DNA of 24,731 nt from JBEKVE01 sp049514335 (GCA_049514335.1 JBEKVE010000024.1:1-24731); one strand, 5' to 3'. Counted from the stretch's first letter, positions 14,704 through 22,482 are shown. Made by a program: numbers and translations. The notes: a model not told the origin generated them from the letters alone.

Positions 14704-14732
14704 ACCGTACGGCCTAATCCCGACTTTGTCAA
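14704..14732 (-). promoter_or_regulatory. strong promoter of the cysteine dioxygenase operon
   Basis: On the minus strand: consensus -35 TTGACA (14727-14732), 17-nt spacer, -10 TACGGT (14704-14709), then 7 nt to ATG 14696. This is the best sigma-70-type match I found in the window. The -35 lies inside a TAATCCC/GGGATTA inverted repeat. Confidence 0.7.
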
Positions 14733-14750
14733 TCGCTTTTATAGGGATTA
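14715..14750. promoter_or_regulatory. inverted repeat around the -35 (operator candidate)
   Basis: TAATCCC (14715-14721) and GGGATTA (14744-14750) form a perfect 7-bp inverted repeat separated by 22 bp, enclosing the TTGACA -35 at 14727-14732. The stretch is AT-rich against its background. Arms this far apart suggest two regulator subunits or dimers on the same promoter. It may also influence the divergent carbonic anhydrase gene. Confidence 0.4.
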
Positions 14751-14851
14751 CCCACGAGAGGACCGTCTCCGGGTGCCGGGGACGGCGCATAACGTTGCCC
14801 GACGCATCCGACGCAGTACCCGACACCGTGGTCCGCTCTGGAGGGGCGAGC

Positions 14852-15349
14852 ATGTCGAGCACCGACGAATTGCTGGCGAACGCAGCGCGCTATGCCGCCG
14901 CCTTCGACAAGGCCGGCCTTCCCACCCCCCCTGCGCGCAAGGTGGCCGTCGTGGCGTGCATGGACTCGCGCCTCAATGTGTTCGCACTGCTCGGACTGGC
15001 AGAAGGCGACGCCCATGTGATCCGCAACGCCGGCGGGTTGATCACCGACGACCAGATCCGTTCATTGGCCCTGTCCCAACGCCTCCTCGGCACGGAGGAG
15101 ATCATCCTGATCCACCACACCGAGTGCGGCATGCAGAGCGTCCCGGACGAGGAGTTCCGGCGACAGCTCCTCGACGACACCGGGATCGAGCCACCGTGGG
15201 CCGTCGAATCGTCCGACGACCTCGATGCCAACGTTCGCATGAGCATGGCCCGCATCGTGGCGAGCCCGTTCATTCCGGTGACGTCGAAGATGCGGGGATT
15301 CATCTACGACGTCAGGGACGGCACGCTGCGCGAGGTGACGCCGCACTGA
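14852..15349 (+). CDS. beta-carbonic anhydrase (Rv1284-like)
   Basis: The 165-residue protein matches the short beta-carbonic anhydrases of actinobacteria, and M. tuberculosis Rv1284 is the nearest I recall. Zinc ligands and the gating dyad are visible: Cys36, Asp38 and Arg40 in VACMDSRL, His89 and Cys92 in HHTECGM, plus HVIRNAGG and SLALSQRLLGTEEIIL. It interconverts CO2 and bicarbonate in the cytoplasm. The ATG at 14852 has a GGAGG Shine-Dalgarno 7 nt upstream; an upstream in-frame extension to 14726 would run through the promoter region and is rejected. A TAACGT -10 candidate lies at 14790-14795 with a weak -35. The gene is divergent from the cysteine dioxygenase operon. Rv1284 itself sits beside sulfate-assimilation genes, so a link to sulfur metabolism recurs. 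Confidence 0.92.
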   Translation: MSSTDELLANAARYAAAFDKAGLPTPPARKVAVVACMDSRLNVFALLGLAEGDAHVIRNAGGLITDDQIRSLALSQRLLGTEEIILIHHTECGMQSVPDEEFRRQLLDDTGIEPPWAVESSDDLDANVRMSMARIVASPFIPVTSKMRGFIYDVRDGTLREVTPH

Positions 15350-15416
15350 CCCGCCCGCGGGCCGCCTCCGGGTGCCGCCTGGGCCGGGTTTGGCGCCCTG
15401 TGCCCGGCCGGCCGGG

Positions 15417-15435
15417 ACCGTGATTTGGTCACGGT
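15417..15435. repeat. inverted repeat ACCGTGA-N5-TCACGGT
   Basis: ACCGTGA (15417-15423) and TCACGGT (15429-15435) pair perfectly around TTTGG. An 11-bp copy of the left arm and its flank (CGGGACCGTGA) recurs at 15509-15519. It lies 68 nt after the carbonic anhydrase stop and about 130 nt before the next gene, so it could be a terminator or an operator. The rest of the 15350-15567 gap shows no gene. Confidence 0.35.
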
Positions 15436-15567
15436 GGGTGGCATCGAGCACCTCCGGGTTCCACGCGGCGCGCGGGTGCGGGGCACCGAATGCGCACCGT
15501 GTCCCCATCGGGACCGTGACGGGGCGACGAGGGTTCAGACGCGCCCATCCGGTGCCGATGAGAAGGC

Positions 15568-15855
15568 ATGCCCCGCACCGAGCCAGAGCTCGACCGTGCC
15601 GCCATCCGCCACGGCAACGGACGCATCCGGCCGCTCGCCTACGCCGCCGCAGTGCTGGCGGTGTTCGTCACCACGGTGATCGTGCTGGCGGTCCAGGCCG
15701 GCACCGACGCCGCCATGCTCACCACCCTGTTCGCCATCGTCATCGCCGGCACCGTGTGCGGCTTGTGGGGAACCGCCATGGCGATCCGCGAGACGCACCC
15801 CGAGTTCCATCGGGCACGCGAGCTCGCCGAGCATCCCCGCACCCACGCGCCCTGA
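15568..15855 (+). CDS. small two-helix membrane protein
   Basis: The 95-residue product has an acidic/basic N-terminus, then two hydrophobic helices at about residues 22-45 (PLAYAAAVLAVFVTTVIVLAV) and 50-72 (LTTLFAIVIAGTVCGLWGTAMAI), with a short charged tail. I do not recognise a family and see no catalytic motif. The ATG at 15568 has only a poor purine-rich AGAAGG immediately before it, so the start is less certain. It stands alone, 218 nt after the carbonic anhydrase and 70 nt before an SDR gene on the same strand, with a hairpin in between. The hydrophobic profile and bounded frame support it as a real gene. Confidence 0.65.
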   Translation: MPRTEPELDRAAIRHGNGRIRPLAYAAAVLAVFVTTVIVLAVQAGTDAAMLTTLFAIVIAGTVCGLWGTAMAIRETHPEFHRARELAEHPRTHAP

Positions 15856-15864
15856 GCACGCCCG

Positions 15865-15887
15865 ACCCCGGTGATCGGTCCCGGGGT
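15865..15887 (+). terminator. hairpin after the small membrane protein gene
   Basis: ACCCCGG (15865-15871), 9-nt loop, CCGGGGT (15881-15887): a perfect 7-bp stem starting 10 nt after the stop. There is no U-tract. Its last base is the T of a TACAGT -10 candidate (15887-15892) for the following SDR gene, so it could instead be an operator. Confidence 0.3.
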
Positions 15888-15925
15888 ACAGTCCGCCCCG
15901 ACGCGACCGGGAGGGCCACGCGCGC

Positions 15926-16729
15926 ATGGACCTGGGATTCACAGACGCCACCGCCGTGGTCACAGGCGGCACCAAGGGGATGGGCCGCGCCATCGCCGAG
16001 TGCCTCGCCACCGAGGGGGCGCGCGTGGCGGTGCTGGCGCGTGGCCGTCCCGGGCTCGACCGGACGGTGTCCGCCCTCGAGGCCCTGGGCAGTCCCGAGG
16101 CGCTCGGCGTCGAGGCCGACGTGTCGCGCGCTGCGGACGTCGAGGCGGCGTTCTCCTCGGTCGAGCAGCACTGGGGCTCGCTGAACGTCCTCGTCAACAC
16201 GGTCGGACCCGCCGCCGGGCGGTTCGAGAACCTGGGCGACGATGACTGGATCGCCGCCTTCGAGCTCGGGACCATGGCGGCGGTGCGGTGCGTGCGAGGC
16301 GCTCTCGGGATGCTGCGCCGGGCGCAGTGGGCGCGCATCGTCAACCTCTCCGCCCACTCCACGCAACGCCAGAGCGAGATCCTGCCCGCCTACACCGCCT
16401 CCAAGGCCGCGCTCACGAGCGTCTCCAAGAACCTGGCGCGCTCGCTCGCGCCCGACGGGATCCTGGTGAACACGGTCAGCCCGGGGACCATCGTCACCGC
16501 CAGCTTCACCGAGGCGCTGCGCGGTGTGTTCGAGCAGCGCGGGCTCGACGCCTCGGACCCCCACGATGTGATGCGCTGGATCGACGAGGTCTTCCACCAG
16601 CCCGCCGACCTCGGCCGGGCGGGGCTGCCCGAGGACGTGGCCACCGTCGTGGTGTTCCTCGCCTCCAGGCGCAACGCCTACGTGACCGGGGCCAACGTCA
16701 ACGTTGACGGCGGCTCGGACTTCGTCTGA
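15926..16729 (+). CDS. SDR family oxidoreductase
   Basis: The 267-residue protein is a classical short-chain dehydrogenase. It has the cofactor motif TGGTKGMG (residues 13-20), LVNTVG at the NNAG position, the catalytic Ser region VNLSAHS, YTASK (Tyr156, Lys160), SPGTIVT and a C-terminal VTGANVNVDGGS. The NNAG motif is altered to NTVG. A basic Arg after the second strand (LARGR) suggests NADP(H) preference. The substrate is unknown. A GGGAGG stands about 11 nt before the ATG, slightly far for a Shine-Dalgarno. The gene converges on the CAP-domain gene and has no functional neighbour, so no pathway can be assigned. Confidence 0.9.
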   Translation: MDLGFTDATAVVTGGTKGMGRAIAECLATEGARVAVLARGRPGLDRTVSALEALGSPEALGVEADVSRAADVEAAFSSVEQHWGSLNVLVNTVGPAAGRFENLGDDDWIAAFELGTMAAVRCVRGALGMLRRAQWARIVNLSAHSTQRQSEILPAYTASKAALTSVSKNLARSLAPDGILVNTVSPGTIVTASFTEALRGVFEQRGLDASDPHDVMRWIDEVFHQPADLGRAGLPEDVATVVVFLASRRNAYVTGANVNVDGGSDFV

Positions 16730-16732
16730 TCC

Positions 16733-16765
16733 CCGGCGGGGCTGTCTCGCCGGCCGCACACGGCC
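16733..16765. terminator. double hairpin between convergent SDR and CAP genes
   Basis: CCGGCG (16733-16738) pairs with CGCCGG (16748-16753), and GGCCG (16752-16756) pairs with CGGCC (16761-16765) around CACA. The two short stems sit in the 52-bp gap between convergent stops, so they may end transcription from either side. The stems overlap by two bases and lack a U-tract. Confidence 0.35.
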
Positions 16766-16781
16766 CGATGACGCGCCGGCG

Positions 16782-17927
16782 TCAGTGCGCGCCCGACTCC
16801 ACCGCCTGGGCCCACGTGTAGACGTAGTACGCGGGATGCCCCGAGATCACGGCGAACAGCTCGGTGTCACTCAGCCACGGCGCCGACGCGGGAGGCCCGG
16901 CCTCGGCCGCACCCATGACGAGCGACCCCCCGGCCGCCGACAGCTGCGCCTGGCTGAAGCCGAGAATGTTGTCACGGTGCCCCCAGCACCCCGCACCGCC
17001 GGCCCCGCACGCCTCGTTTCCCGATCCGGGCCCGTCGTCGTACATCCACGCGTAGTTCGAGCCGAGCGCACCGGCGCTCTCACCCCAGTTCGAGCCCCAC
17101 CGCAGGACTCCCACACCCGGGGGCACATCGCTCGGACTGGGGTCGGTATCGTCCTGGGCCGCGACCTGTGCGTCCTGGTCGAACTCGTTGACCAGACCGA
17201 GGGCTGGGGGAAGACCCCGGTCGACGCGCTCGCTGTTGGACAACACGAAGAGCTGCTCGGCGGCGGTGAGCGCCGAGTAGTCCCCGGGAAGCGCCAGCGG
17301 CCCGAGACCCTCCTTGGCCCGCGCGTTGTCGGTGGCCTGCAGGGTGTCCGCCACGCATCCGGGCGACATCGGACCCTGGGCCAGGCACACACTCTCGAAG
17401 GGGGGATTGGCGGGGATGCTGACCGCGGGATTGGCGGGGGGCACGATCCCGCTGCTGTGCACCGGAGCGGGAGGCGGTGACGGCTTGGGGGCCGGCTTGG
17501 GCGCCACGGCGGCGTTCACCGGGGCCGGGGGCTTCGCCACCTTCGGTCTCGGGGGAGCGGCCACCACCACCTCGGGAGGTGCCGCCGTCGTCGCCGGGCT
17601 GACCGGCACCGTGGTGGCGGGGGGAGGTGGTGCGGTGGTGGTCGTGGTGGCGGCGCGGGCGGCCTCCTCCGTCTCGATGATGCGCCGCATGGCGACGATG
17701 GGCGATTCCTTGTGGCGGAGCGAGACGGTGTGGTCGGTGTGGCTCCTGTGGATGTGGTCTCCCGCCGCCAGGGGCACCGCCCCCGACCCGGCTGTCGCCG
17801 CCAGGATGGTCGCCCCGGGGAGCGACACCATGAGTCCCACACGCGCCAACGTGCGGCTGGCGGGACGACGGGCACTTCGCCGCCGCTCCGCTCGGTTCGC
17901 GCTCCTGGTGAAGGGTTCGCCGGTCAT
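16782..17927 (-). CDS. secreted CAP/SCP-domain protein
   Basis: The 381-residue product has a very basic N-terminus (RSANRAERRRSARRPASR), a hydrophobic segment at about residues 32-52 and a segment DHIHRSHTDHTVSLRHKESP. A long Thr/Pro/Ala linker follows (about 85-175), then a C-terminal CAP (SCP/PR1) domain from about residue 230. CAP landmarks are LFVLSNSERVDRGLPP, RWGSNWGESAGALGSNYAWMYDDG and GCWGHRDNILGF, followed by SGHPAYYVYTWAQAVES. Bacterial CAP proteins are exported and often act at the cell wall, but their biochemical activity is poorly known. ATG 17927 has no good Shine-Dalgarno; the Met before VSLPGATIL is an alternative. A promoter candidate about 105 nt upstream implies a long GC-rich 5' UTR. 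Confidence 0.82.
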   Translation of the reverse strand: MTGEPFTRSANRAERRRSARRPASRTLARVGLMVSLPGATILAATAGSGAVPLAAGDHIHRSHTDHTVSLRHKESPIVAMRRIIETEEAARAATTTTTAPPPPATTVPVSPATTAAPPEVVVAAPPRPKVAKPPAPVNAAVAPKPAPKPSPPPAPVHSSGIVPPANPAVSIPANPPFESVCLAQGPMSPGCVADTLQATDNARAKEGLGPLALPGDYSALTAAEQLFVLSNSERVDRGLPPALGLVNEFDQDAQVAAQDDTDPSPSDVPPGVGVLRWGSNWGESAGALGSNYAWMYDDGPGSGNEACGAGGAGCWGHRDNILGFSQAQLSAAGGSLVMGAAEAGPPASAPWLSDTELFAVISGHPAYYVYTWAQAVESGAH

Positions 17928-18039
17928 GGTCCGTGTGGGCACACCGCGGGCAGACGCCGACCGGCGCGCCCAATCGGCGCATACAGGCGAACTCCAACTC
18001 CTCCGCTGGCTCCGCCGCCCGGCAGGGCACCCGAAGGCG

Positions 18040-18069
18040 ACCGTAGTGACTAACCCCGCGTCGTGCCAA
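18040..18069 (-). promoter_or_regulatory. candidate promoter of the CAP-domain gene
   Basis: On the minus strand: -35 TTGGCA (18064-18069), 18-nt spacer, -10 TACGGT (18040-18045, the same hexamer as at the cysteine dioxygenase operon). The start point would be near 18033, giving a 5' UTR of about 105 nt with several GC-rich stems and no recognised riboswitch. Confidence 0.45.
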
Positions 18070-18094
18070 TCCCGCCGGCGCGCGCCCGGCGGGA
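18070..18094. promoter_or_regulatory. 9-bp inverted repeat next to the -35 of the CAP gene
   Basis: TCCCGCCGG (18070-18078), 7-nt spacer, CCGGCGGGA (18086-18094) is a perfect inverted repeat that abuts the TTGGCA -35. Both flanking genes start away from it, so it is not a terminator for either; a regulator site is more likely. A second repeat, GGGCCG/CGGCCC, lies at 18126-18141. Confidence 0.35.
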
Positions 18095-18203
18095 GGGCCG
18101 CCGCCGATCGTTCGCCACGACAAACGGGCCGGTCACGGCCCCGACACGACCCGCCACAGCGCCGGCGACGCCGATCAGGGCACACTCGAGGCATGGGACG
18201 GCT

Positions 18204-18701
18204 GTGGCCAAGCTGAGCGCCGGACTGCTGCTTTTCCGGGAGGGCCCGCAGCGGGGGGTCGAAGTCCTCCTCGTGCACCCCGGCGGGCCGTACTGGGCGC
18301 GCAAGGACGACGGCGCCTGGTCCATCCCCAAGGGCGAGTACGAACCCGGTGACGACGCGGCGGCGCGCGCCGAGGTGGAATTCGAAGAGGAGCTCGGACG
18401 GGCGGCTCCACCGGGGCCGCGCGCCGACCTCGGCGAGATCCGCCAGGCAGGCGGCAAACGCGTGCATGCGTGGGCCGTGCGCGGCGACTTCGACGCCGAC
18501 ACGGTGGTGAGCAACACCTTCGAGCTGCAGTGGCCCCCGGGGTCGGGCGAGGTGCGCACCTTCCCCGAGGTCGACCGGGCCGCGTGGTTCTCTCTGGACG
18601 ACGCCCGGGTCAAGCTGCTGAGCGGCCAGCGCCCGCTCCTCGACCGTCTCCAAGACCTCCTCGAGCATCCCGGCAGTGGCGACCCGCCGGCGCGCTCCTA
18701 G
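18204..18701 (+). CDS. NUDIX hydrolase-like protein with an altered Nudix box
   Basis: The 165-residue protein starts KLSAGLLLFR, then VEVLLVHPGGPYWARKDDGAWSIPKGEY and the Nudix box GEYEPGDDAAARAEVEFEEELGR. Against the consensus GX5EX7REUXEEXGU, the first Glu is Asp and the Arg is Val, while the metal-binding EFEEE core is intact. Nudix enzymes cleave nucleoside diphosphates linked to another group; this subfamily may act on ADP-ribose- or dinucleotide-like compounds, but the substrate is not known. GTG 18204 directly precedes the conserved first strand and has a weak GGGACG 5' of it. The reading frame is open upstream to 18063, but that part is low-complexity and unlike the family. It converges on the SDR of the acyl-CoA operon. 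Confidence 0.85.
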   Translation: MAKLSAGLLLFREGPQRGVEVLLVHPGGPYWARKDDGAWSIPKGEYEPGDDAAARAEVEFEEELGRAAPPGPRADLGEIRQAGGKRVHAWAVRGDFDADTVVSNTFELQWPPGSGEVRTFPEVDRAAWFSLDDARVKLLSGQRPLLDRLQDLLEHPGSGDPPARS

Positions 18702-18719
18702 GGTCGCGCCAAAAGGCGC

Positions 18720-18724
<5 letters not shown>
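18697..18724. terminator. bidirectional terminator candidate between convergent genes
   Basis: CCTAGG (18697-18702) and CCTAGG (18719-18724) flank GCGCC-AAAA-GGCGC (18706-18719). They can form one stem with a short bulge. Each TAG stop codon of the two convergent genes lies within one CCTAGG copy. Position and symmetry suggest a shared terminator, though there is no U-tract. Confidence 0.5.
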
Positions 18725-19483
<759 letters not shown>

Positions 19484-19484
<1 letters not shown>

Positions 19485-20587
19485 CACAGCGTCGTGGTGG
19501 CGGCCAGCTCCGCGGCGCGTTGCGCCAGGCTGATGACCACGTCGCCGAACGCCTCCATCTTGGGGTTGTCGGCGCTGCCCTGCACGACGCGGGCGTACCC
19601 CGCCTCGAGGACCACGGCCAGCTTGAAGCGGGCCAGGATCACGTAGTAGTCGATCTCGTCCACGTCGCGCCCGCTCAACGTGGCGTAGTGCTCGAGGAGC
19701 TCGGCGCGCGTGGGCATCCCCGTCAGGTCGACGTAGCTCCCGGTGCTGCGGTCCTCGTCGGGGTCGATCCACCCCTGGACGACCCAACCGAGGTCGAGTA
19801 GCGGGTCGCCCACCGTCGCCATCTCCCAGTCCACGATGGCGGCGAGACGGGCCGGTGCGCCGTGACGGAACATGACGTTGGCGAACTGGTAGTCACCGTG
19901 CATGATGCCGGGCTCGTAGTGGCGCGGCTTGTGGGTCCGCAGCCACACCGCCGCTTCGTCGATACCGGGGATGTCGCGGAACTGCACGGCGGCCAGGTGG
20001 CTCATCCATCGGTCCACCTGGCGCTCATGGAATCCGTCGGGACGGCCGAATCCCTCCAGTCCCCGCGACCGCCAGTCCACCCGCGACAACCTGGCGATGC
20101 CCTCGACGAGCTGCAGTGCCAGGCCTCGCCGGGCCTGGAGGTCGGTGTCGAACGGCGCCGGCCAACCGCCCCCGCCCATCGGCGACCACCCGTCCACGTA
20201 CTCCATCAGGTAGAAGCACCCGCCCATCATTTCCGGGTCGTCGCACACGGCCAGCGCCCGGGCGTGCGGGACATCGGTGTCGGCCAGGGCGGCGAGCAGC
20301 CGGTACTCGCGCAACATGGTGTCGTTTCGCCCCTCGGGGACGATGCGCGGCGGCCGCCGCAGCGCCATGCGGTGCTCCCCCCGGCGGATGTCGAACAGCT
20401 CGTTGGAGGCACCGCCGGTGATGAAGGTGGCCTCGAGCGACTCCCCCTTGCCCGGGAGGCCCTGGCCGTCGAGGAAGGTCTCCAGGCGTCCGAGATCGAT
20501 CAGTCCCCGGGTCCGTGCCTCCTCGTCGACCACGACACCGGCCTCGGCACTGCCGTCTGCGTCCCCTCCGGCCGCCGGCGCACTCAC
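19484..20587 (-). CDS. APH-fold phosphotransferase (ACAD10/11 kinase-domain-like)
   Basis: The 367-residue protein has an aminoglycoside-phosphotransferase fold. FITGGASNELFDIRRG is the ATP loop, MALRRPP holds the region of the ATP-binding residue, GIMHGDYQFANVMF is the catalytic loop with Asp232 and Asn237, and AAIVDWEMATVGDPLLDLGW carries the metal-binding Asp. These features match the kinase domain fused to acyl-CoA dehydrogenase in ACAD10/11 and the separate bacterial kinases beside fadE genes (LvaA, FadE36-like). Such kinases phosphorylate hydroxyacyl-CoA in the known cases, not antibiotics. The GTG at 20587 forms a GTGA overlap with the dehydrogenase stop, so the pair is coupled. The exact hydroxyacyl substrate is unknown. 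Confidence 0.9.
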
Positions 20588-21894
20588 CGGTTGCCCACGA
20601 TGTGCTCGAGATGATCGGCGAACTTCTCGCGGGCCGCCGCCAGCTTGCGGGGCAGGTGCTCGCTCGGCCACTCGTCGGGCGCACCTTTGTAACGCTTCAG
20701 GATCTGACGGGCGACGGTCACGCGGTGCACCTCGCTCGGGCCGTCCACGAGCCCCATGATCGGCACCATGGCCCAGTACCCCCCGAGCGGGAGCTCGTTG
20801 GACACACCCAGTGCGCCGTGGACCTGAATGGCGCGCTGCACGATGTCGTGGAGCACCTGGGCGGTGAGCACCTTCACCGCCGCGATGTCGTGGCGCACCC
20901 GGCGGTAGTCGTTGTACTGGTCGATCTCCCACGCCACGTACAGCACGAACAGCCGGAATTGCATGAGTTGGGCGTAGGAGTCGGCGATGTAGTTCTGGAC
21001 GGTCTGCTTGTCGGCCAGGAGGCTGCCCTGTGTCTCGCGTGACAGGGCGCGCTCGCACATCATGTCGAGCGCCTTCTGGCACACACCCACGGTGCGCATG
21101 GCGTGGTGGATGCGCCCACCACCGAGGCGCGTCTGGGCGATGGCGAAGGCCTGGCCCTCCCCACCGAGCAGGCTCTCGGCCGGGACACGCACCCCGTCGT
21201 AGTGGATGAGGGCGTGCATCCCCTCGTGGCCGTCCCCGAAGTGCTCTCCCATGAGCCCGATGTTCCGGACGATGTCCACGCCGGGGGTGTCGGTGGGGAC
21301 GAGGAACATCGACATGCCCTGGTACGCGCTCACGTCGGGATTGGTCACCGCCATGACGATGAGGAACGAGGACGTCCTGGCGTTGGACGAGAAGAACTTC
21401 CACCCGTCGATGACCCATTCGTCCCCGTCACGCCGGGCGCGCGTGGTGAAGCGGGTGGGATCCGACCCTCCTTGGGGCTCGGTCATGGAGTACGACGAGA
21501 AGATCTCCCCCTCGAGCAGGGGCCGCAGGTAGCGCTCCTTCTGCTCGTCCGTGCCGTAGTGGGCGATGATCTCGGCGTTGCCGGTGTCGGGCGCCTGGCA
21601 CCCGAAGATGATGGGCGCCCAGCGCGAGCGGCCCAGGATCTCGTTCATGAGCGACAGCTTCACCTGGCCGTAACCCTCACCCCCGAGCTCGGGACCGAGG
21701 TGGCACGCCCACAGCTTCTGGTCGCGCACCTGCTTCTTGAGGGGGTCGACGACGGCCCGCAGACCGTCGTCGAGGGGGTGGAAGGTCCGGTCGCCCCACA
21801 GCAGGTCGAGCGGCTCGACCTCCTCACGGACGAAGGCATCGGTCCAGTCGAGCTTGGCCTGGAAGTCAGGCTCGGTGGAGAAGTCCCAGGGCAA
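20584..21894 (-). CDS. acyl-CoA dehydrogenase, ACAD10/11-like
   Basis: The 436-residue protein is a full-length acyl-CoA dehydrogenase: GPELGGEGYGQVKLSLMNEILGRS, SYSMTEPQGGSDPTRFTTRA (flavin/substrate loop), WVIDGWKFFSSNA, ALGVSNELPLGGYWAMVPIMGLVDGPSEVHRVTVARQILKRY. At the position of the MCAD-type catalytic Glu (YEGT) it has Asp in VDGPSEVH, as in ACAD10/11-type enzymes. Those remove phosphate from 4-phosphoacyl-CoA rather than, or besides, simple dehydrogenation. The start is TTG at 21894, with GAGG 7 nt upstream, 9 nt from the stop of the preceding gene. The following kinase gene overlaps its stop. Substrate is not determined. Confidence 0.92.
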   Translation of the reverse strand: MPWDFSTEPDFQAKLDWTDAFVREEVEPLDLLWGDRTFHPLDDGLRAVVDPLKKQVRDQKLWACHLGPELGGEGYGQVKLSLMNEILGRSRWAPIIFGCQAPDTGNAEIIAHYGTDEQKERYLRPLLEGEIFSSYSMTEPQGGSDPTRFTTRARRDGDEWVIDGWKFFSSNARTSSFLIVMAVTNPDVSAYQGMSMFLVPTDTPGVDIVRNIGLMGEHFGDGHEGMHALIHYDGVRVPAESLLGGEGQAFAIAQTRLGGGRIHHAMRTVGVCQKALDMMCERALSRETQGSLLADKQTVQNYIADSYAQLMQFRLFVLYVAWEIDQYNDYRRVRHDIAAVKVLTAQVLHDIVQRAIQVHGALGVSNELPLGGYWAMVPIMGLVDGPSEVHRVTVARQILKRYKGAPDEWPSEHLPRKLAAAREKFADHLEHIVGNR

Positions 21895-21903
21895 CGGTGA
21901 TCC

Positions 21904-22290
21904 TCAGCCTTCACCCGTTCCGTACTGCGCCTGCGGTATGGGGCCCGATGACGCGGGGGGTGCGGTGGAGGGCGCCGGGGCGGTAGCCGTCGGATCAACC
22001 ACGCCCGTCGACTCCGCCATGACGGCGTTGGCCGACGTCACCGTCACCGGCCCGTGCTCGGCCTCGTACTGCTTCACCAGCCCCACCAGCTCTGTCGCCC
22101 GGCTCTGGGCCGAGGCGTCGGCGCGCCCTGTGGCCTGCTCGTAGGTGATGCCGCCGAGCTCGAGCAGCAGCGCGTCCGCCTTGCGCTTGGCCTGCACCTC
22201 GGCCAGCTTCGCCTGCCCGGCCTGCCCGGCCTGCTGGGCCTTCTCGGCCAGCTGCGTCGCCTGTGTCTTGACCTTGTCCATCAATCCCAT
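21904..22290 (-). CDS. coiled-coil hypothetical protein
   Basis: The 128-residue product begins MGLMDKVKTQATQLAEKAQQAGQAGQAKLAEVQ, an amphipathic helix of about 50 residues with heptad-like spacing, followed by LLLELGGITYEQATGRADASAQSRATELVGLVKQYEAEHG and a Pro/Ala/Ser-rich C-terminal tail. It lacks a signal peptide or membrane segment. Proteins with this MGLxDKVKxQAxQLAxKAQ start are widespread in actinobacteria, but I know no function. The ATG has GAGGAGG 6 nt upstream. It is the first gene of the operon that continues into the acyl-CoA dehydrogenase 9 nt later. A TACAGT -10 candidate lies at 22347-22352 without a good -35. Confidence 0.8.
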   Translation of the reverse strand: MGLMDKVKTQATQLAEKAQQAGQAGQAKLAEVQAKRKADALLLELGGITYEQATGRADASAQSRATELVGLVKQYEAEHGPVTVTSANAVMAESTGVVDPTATAPAPSTAPPASSGPIPQAQYGTGEG

Positions 22291-22398
22291 GACGGTCCTC
22301 CTCGTGGCCCGACCCGGGCGCGCGCTGGCGCGCCGACGGTGAGGCGACTGTAGGTCACGCGCCCGCGGGGCCGCCTATGAGGTACGAGGTGGAGCGTG

Positions 22399-22422
22399 CC
22401 CGCAGGGGGTTACACCTGCGGG
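22399..22422. repeat. 8-bp inverted repeat CCCGCAGG-N8-CCTGCGGG
   Basis: CCCGCAGG (22399-22406), loop GGGTTACA, CCTGCGGG (22415-22422), perfect pairing. On the minus strand it lies just upstream of the region leading to the coiled-coil/ACAD operon, about 110 nt before its start codon, so it may be part of its control region or leader. Confidence 0.5.
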
Positions 22423-22460
22423 GGGCTGGGGCGGGCTCGGGCGGCTGCGGCGCAGCGTCG

Positions 22461-22482
22461 CACCGGCATGCAACCGCCGGTG
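22461..22482. repeat. 7-bp inverted repeat CACCGGC-N8-GCCGGTG
   Basis: CACCGGC (22461-22467), spacer ATGCAACC, GCCGGTG (22476-22482), perfect pairing. It directly precedes the longer 22485-22540 repeat and belongs to the same cluster. Confidence 0.5.

Noticed and set aside
14726..14851. N-terminal extension of the carbonic anhydrase to an upstream start at 14726
   Set aside because: The extension crosses the divergent promoter region and has no family match, while ATG 14852 has a GGAGG site and fits the length of Rv1284-type enzymes.
17928..18040. c-di-AMP (ydaO-type) riboswitch in the 5' UTR of the CAP gene
   Set aside because: Such riboswitches often precede cell-wall genes in actinobacteria, but I could not find the conserved GGGGA, GGGGUGAAUC or UCAGCUAAC-like segments in the right order. 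A covariance-model search would settle it.
20584..20587. APH-fold gene read as an aminoglycoside resistance determinant
   Set aside because: It is translationally coupled to an acyl-CoA dehydrogenase and an SDR and resembles the ACAD10/11 kinase domain; the context is acyl-CoA metabolism.
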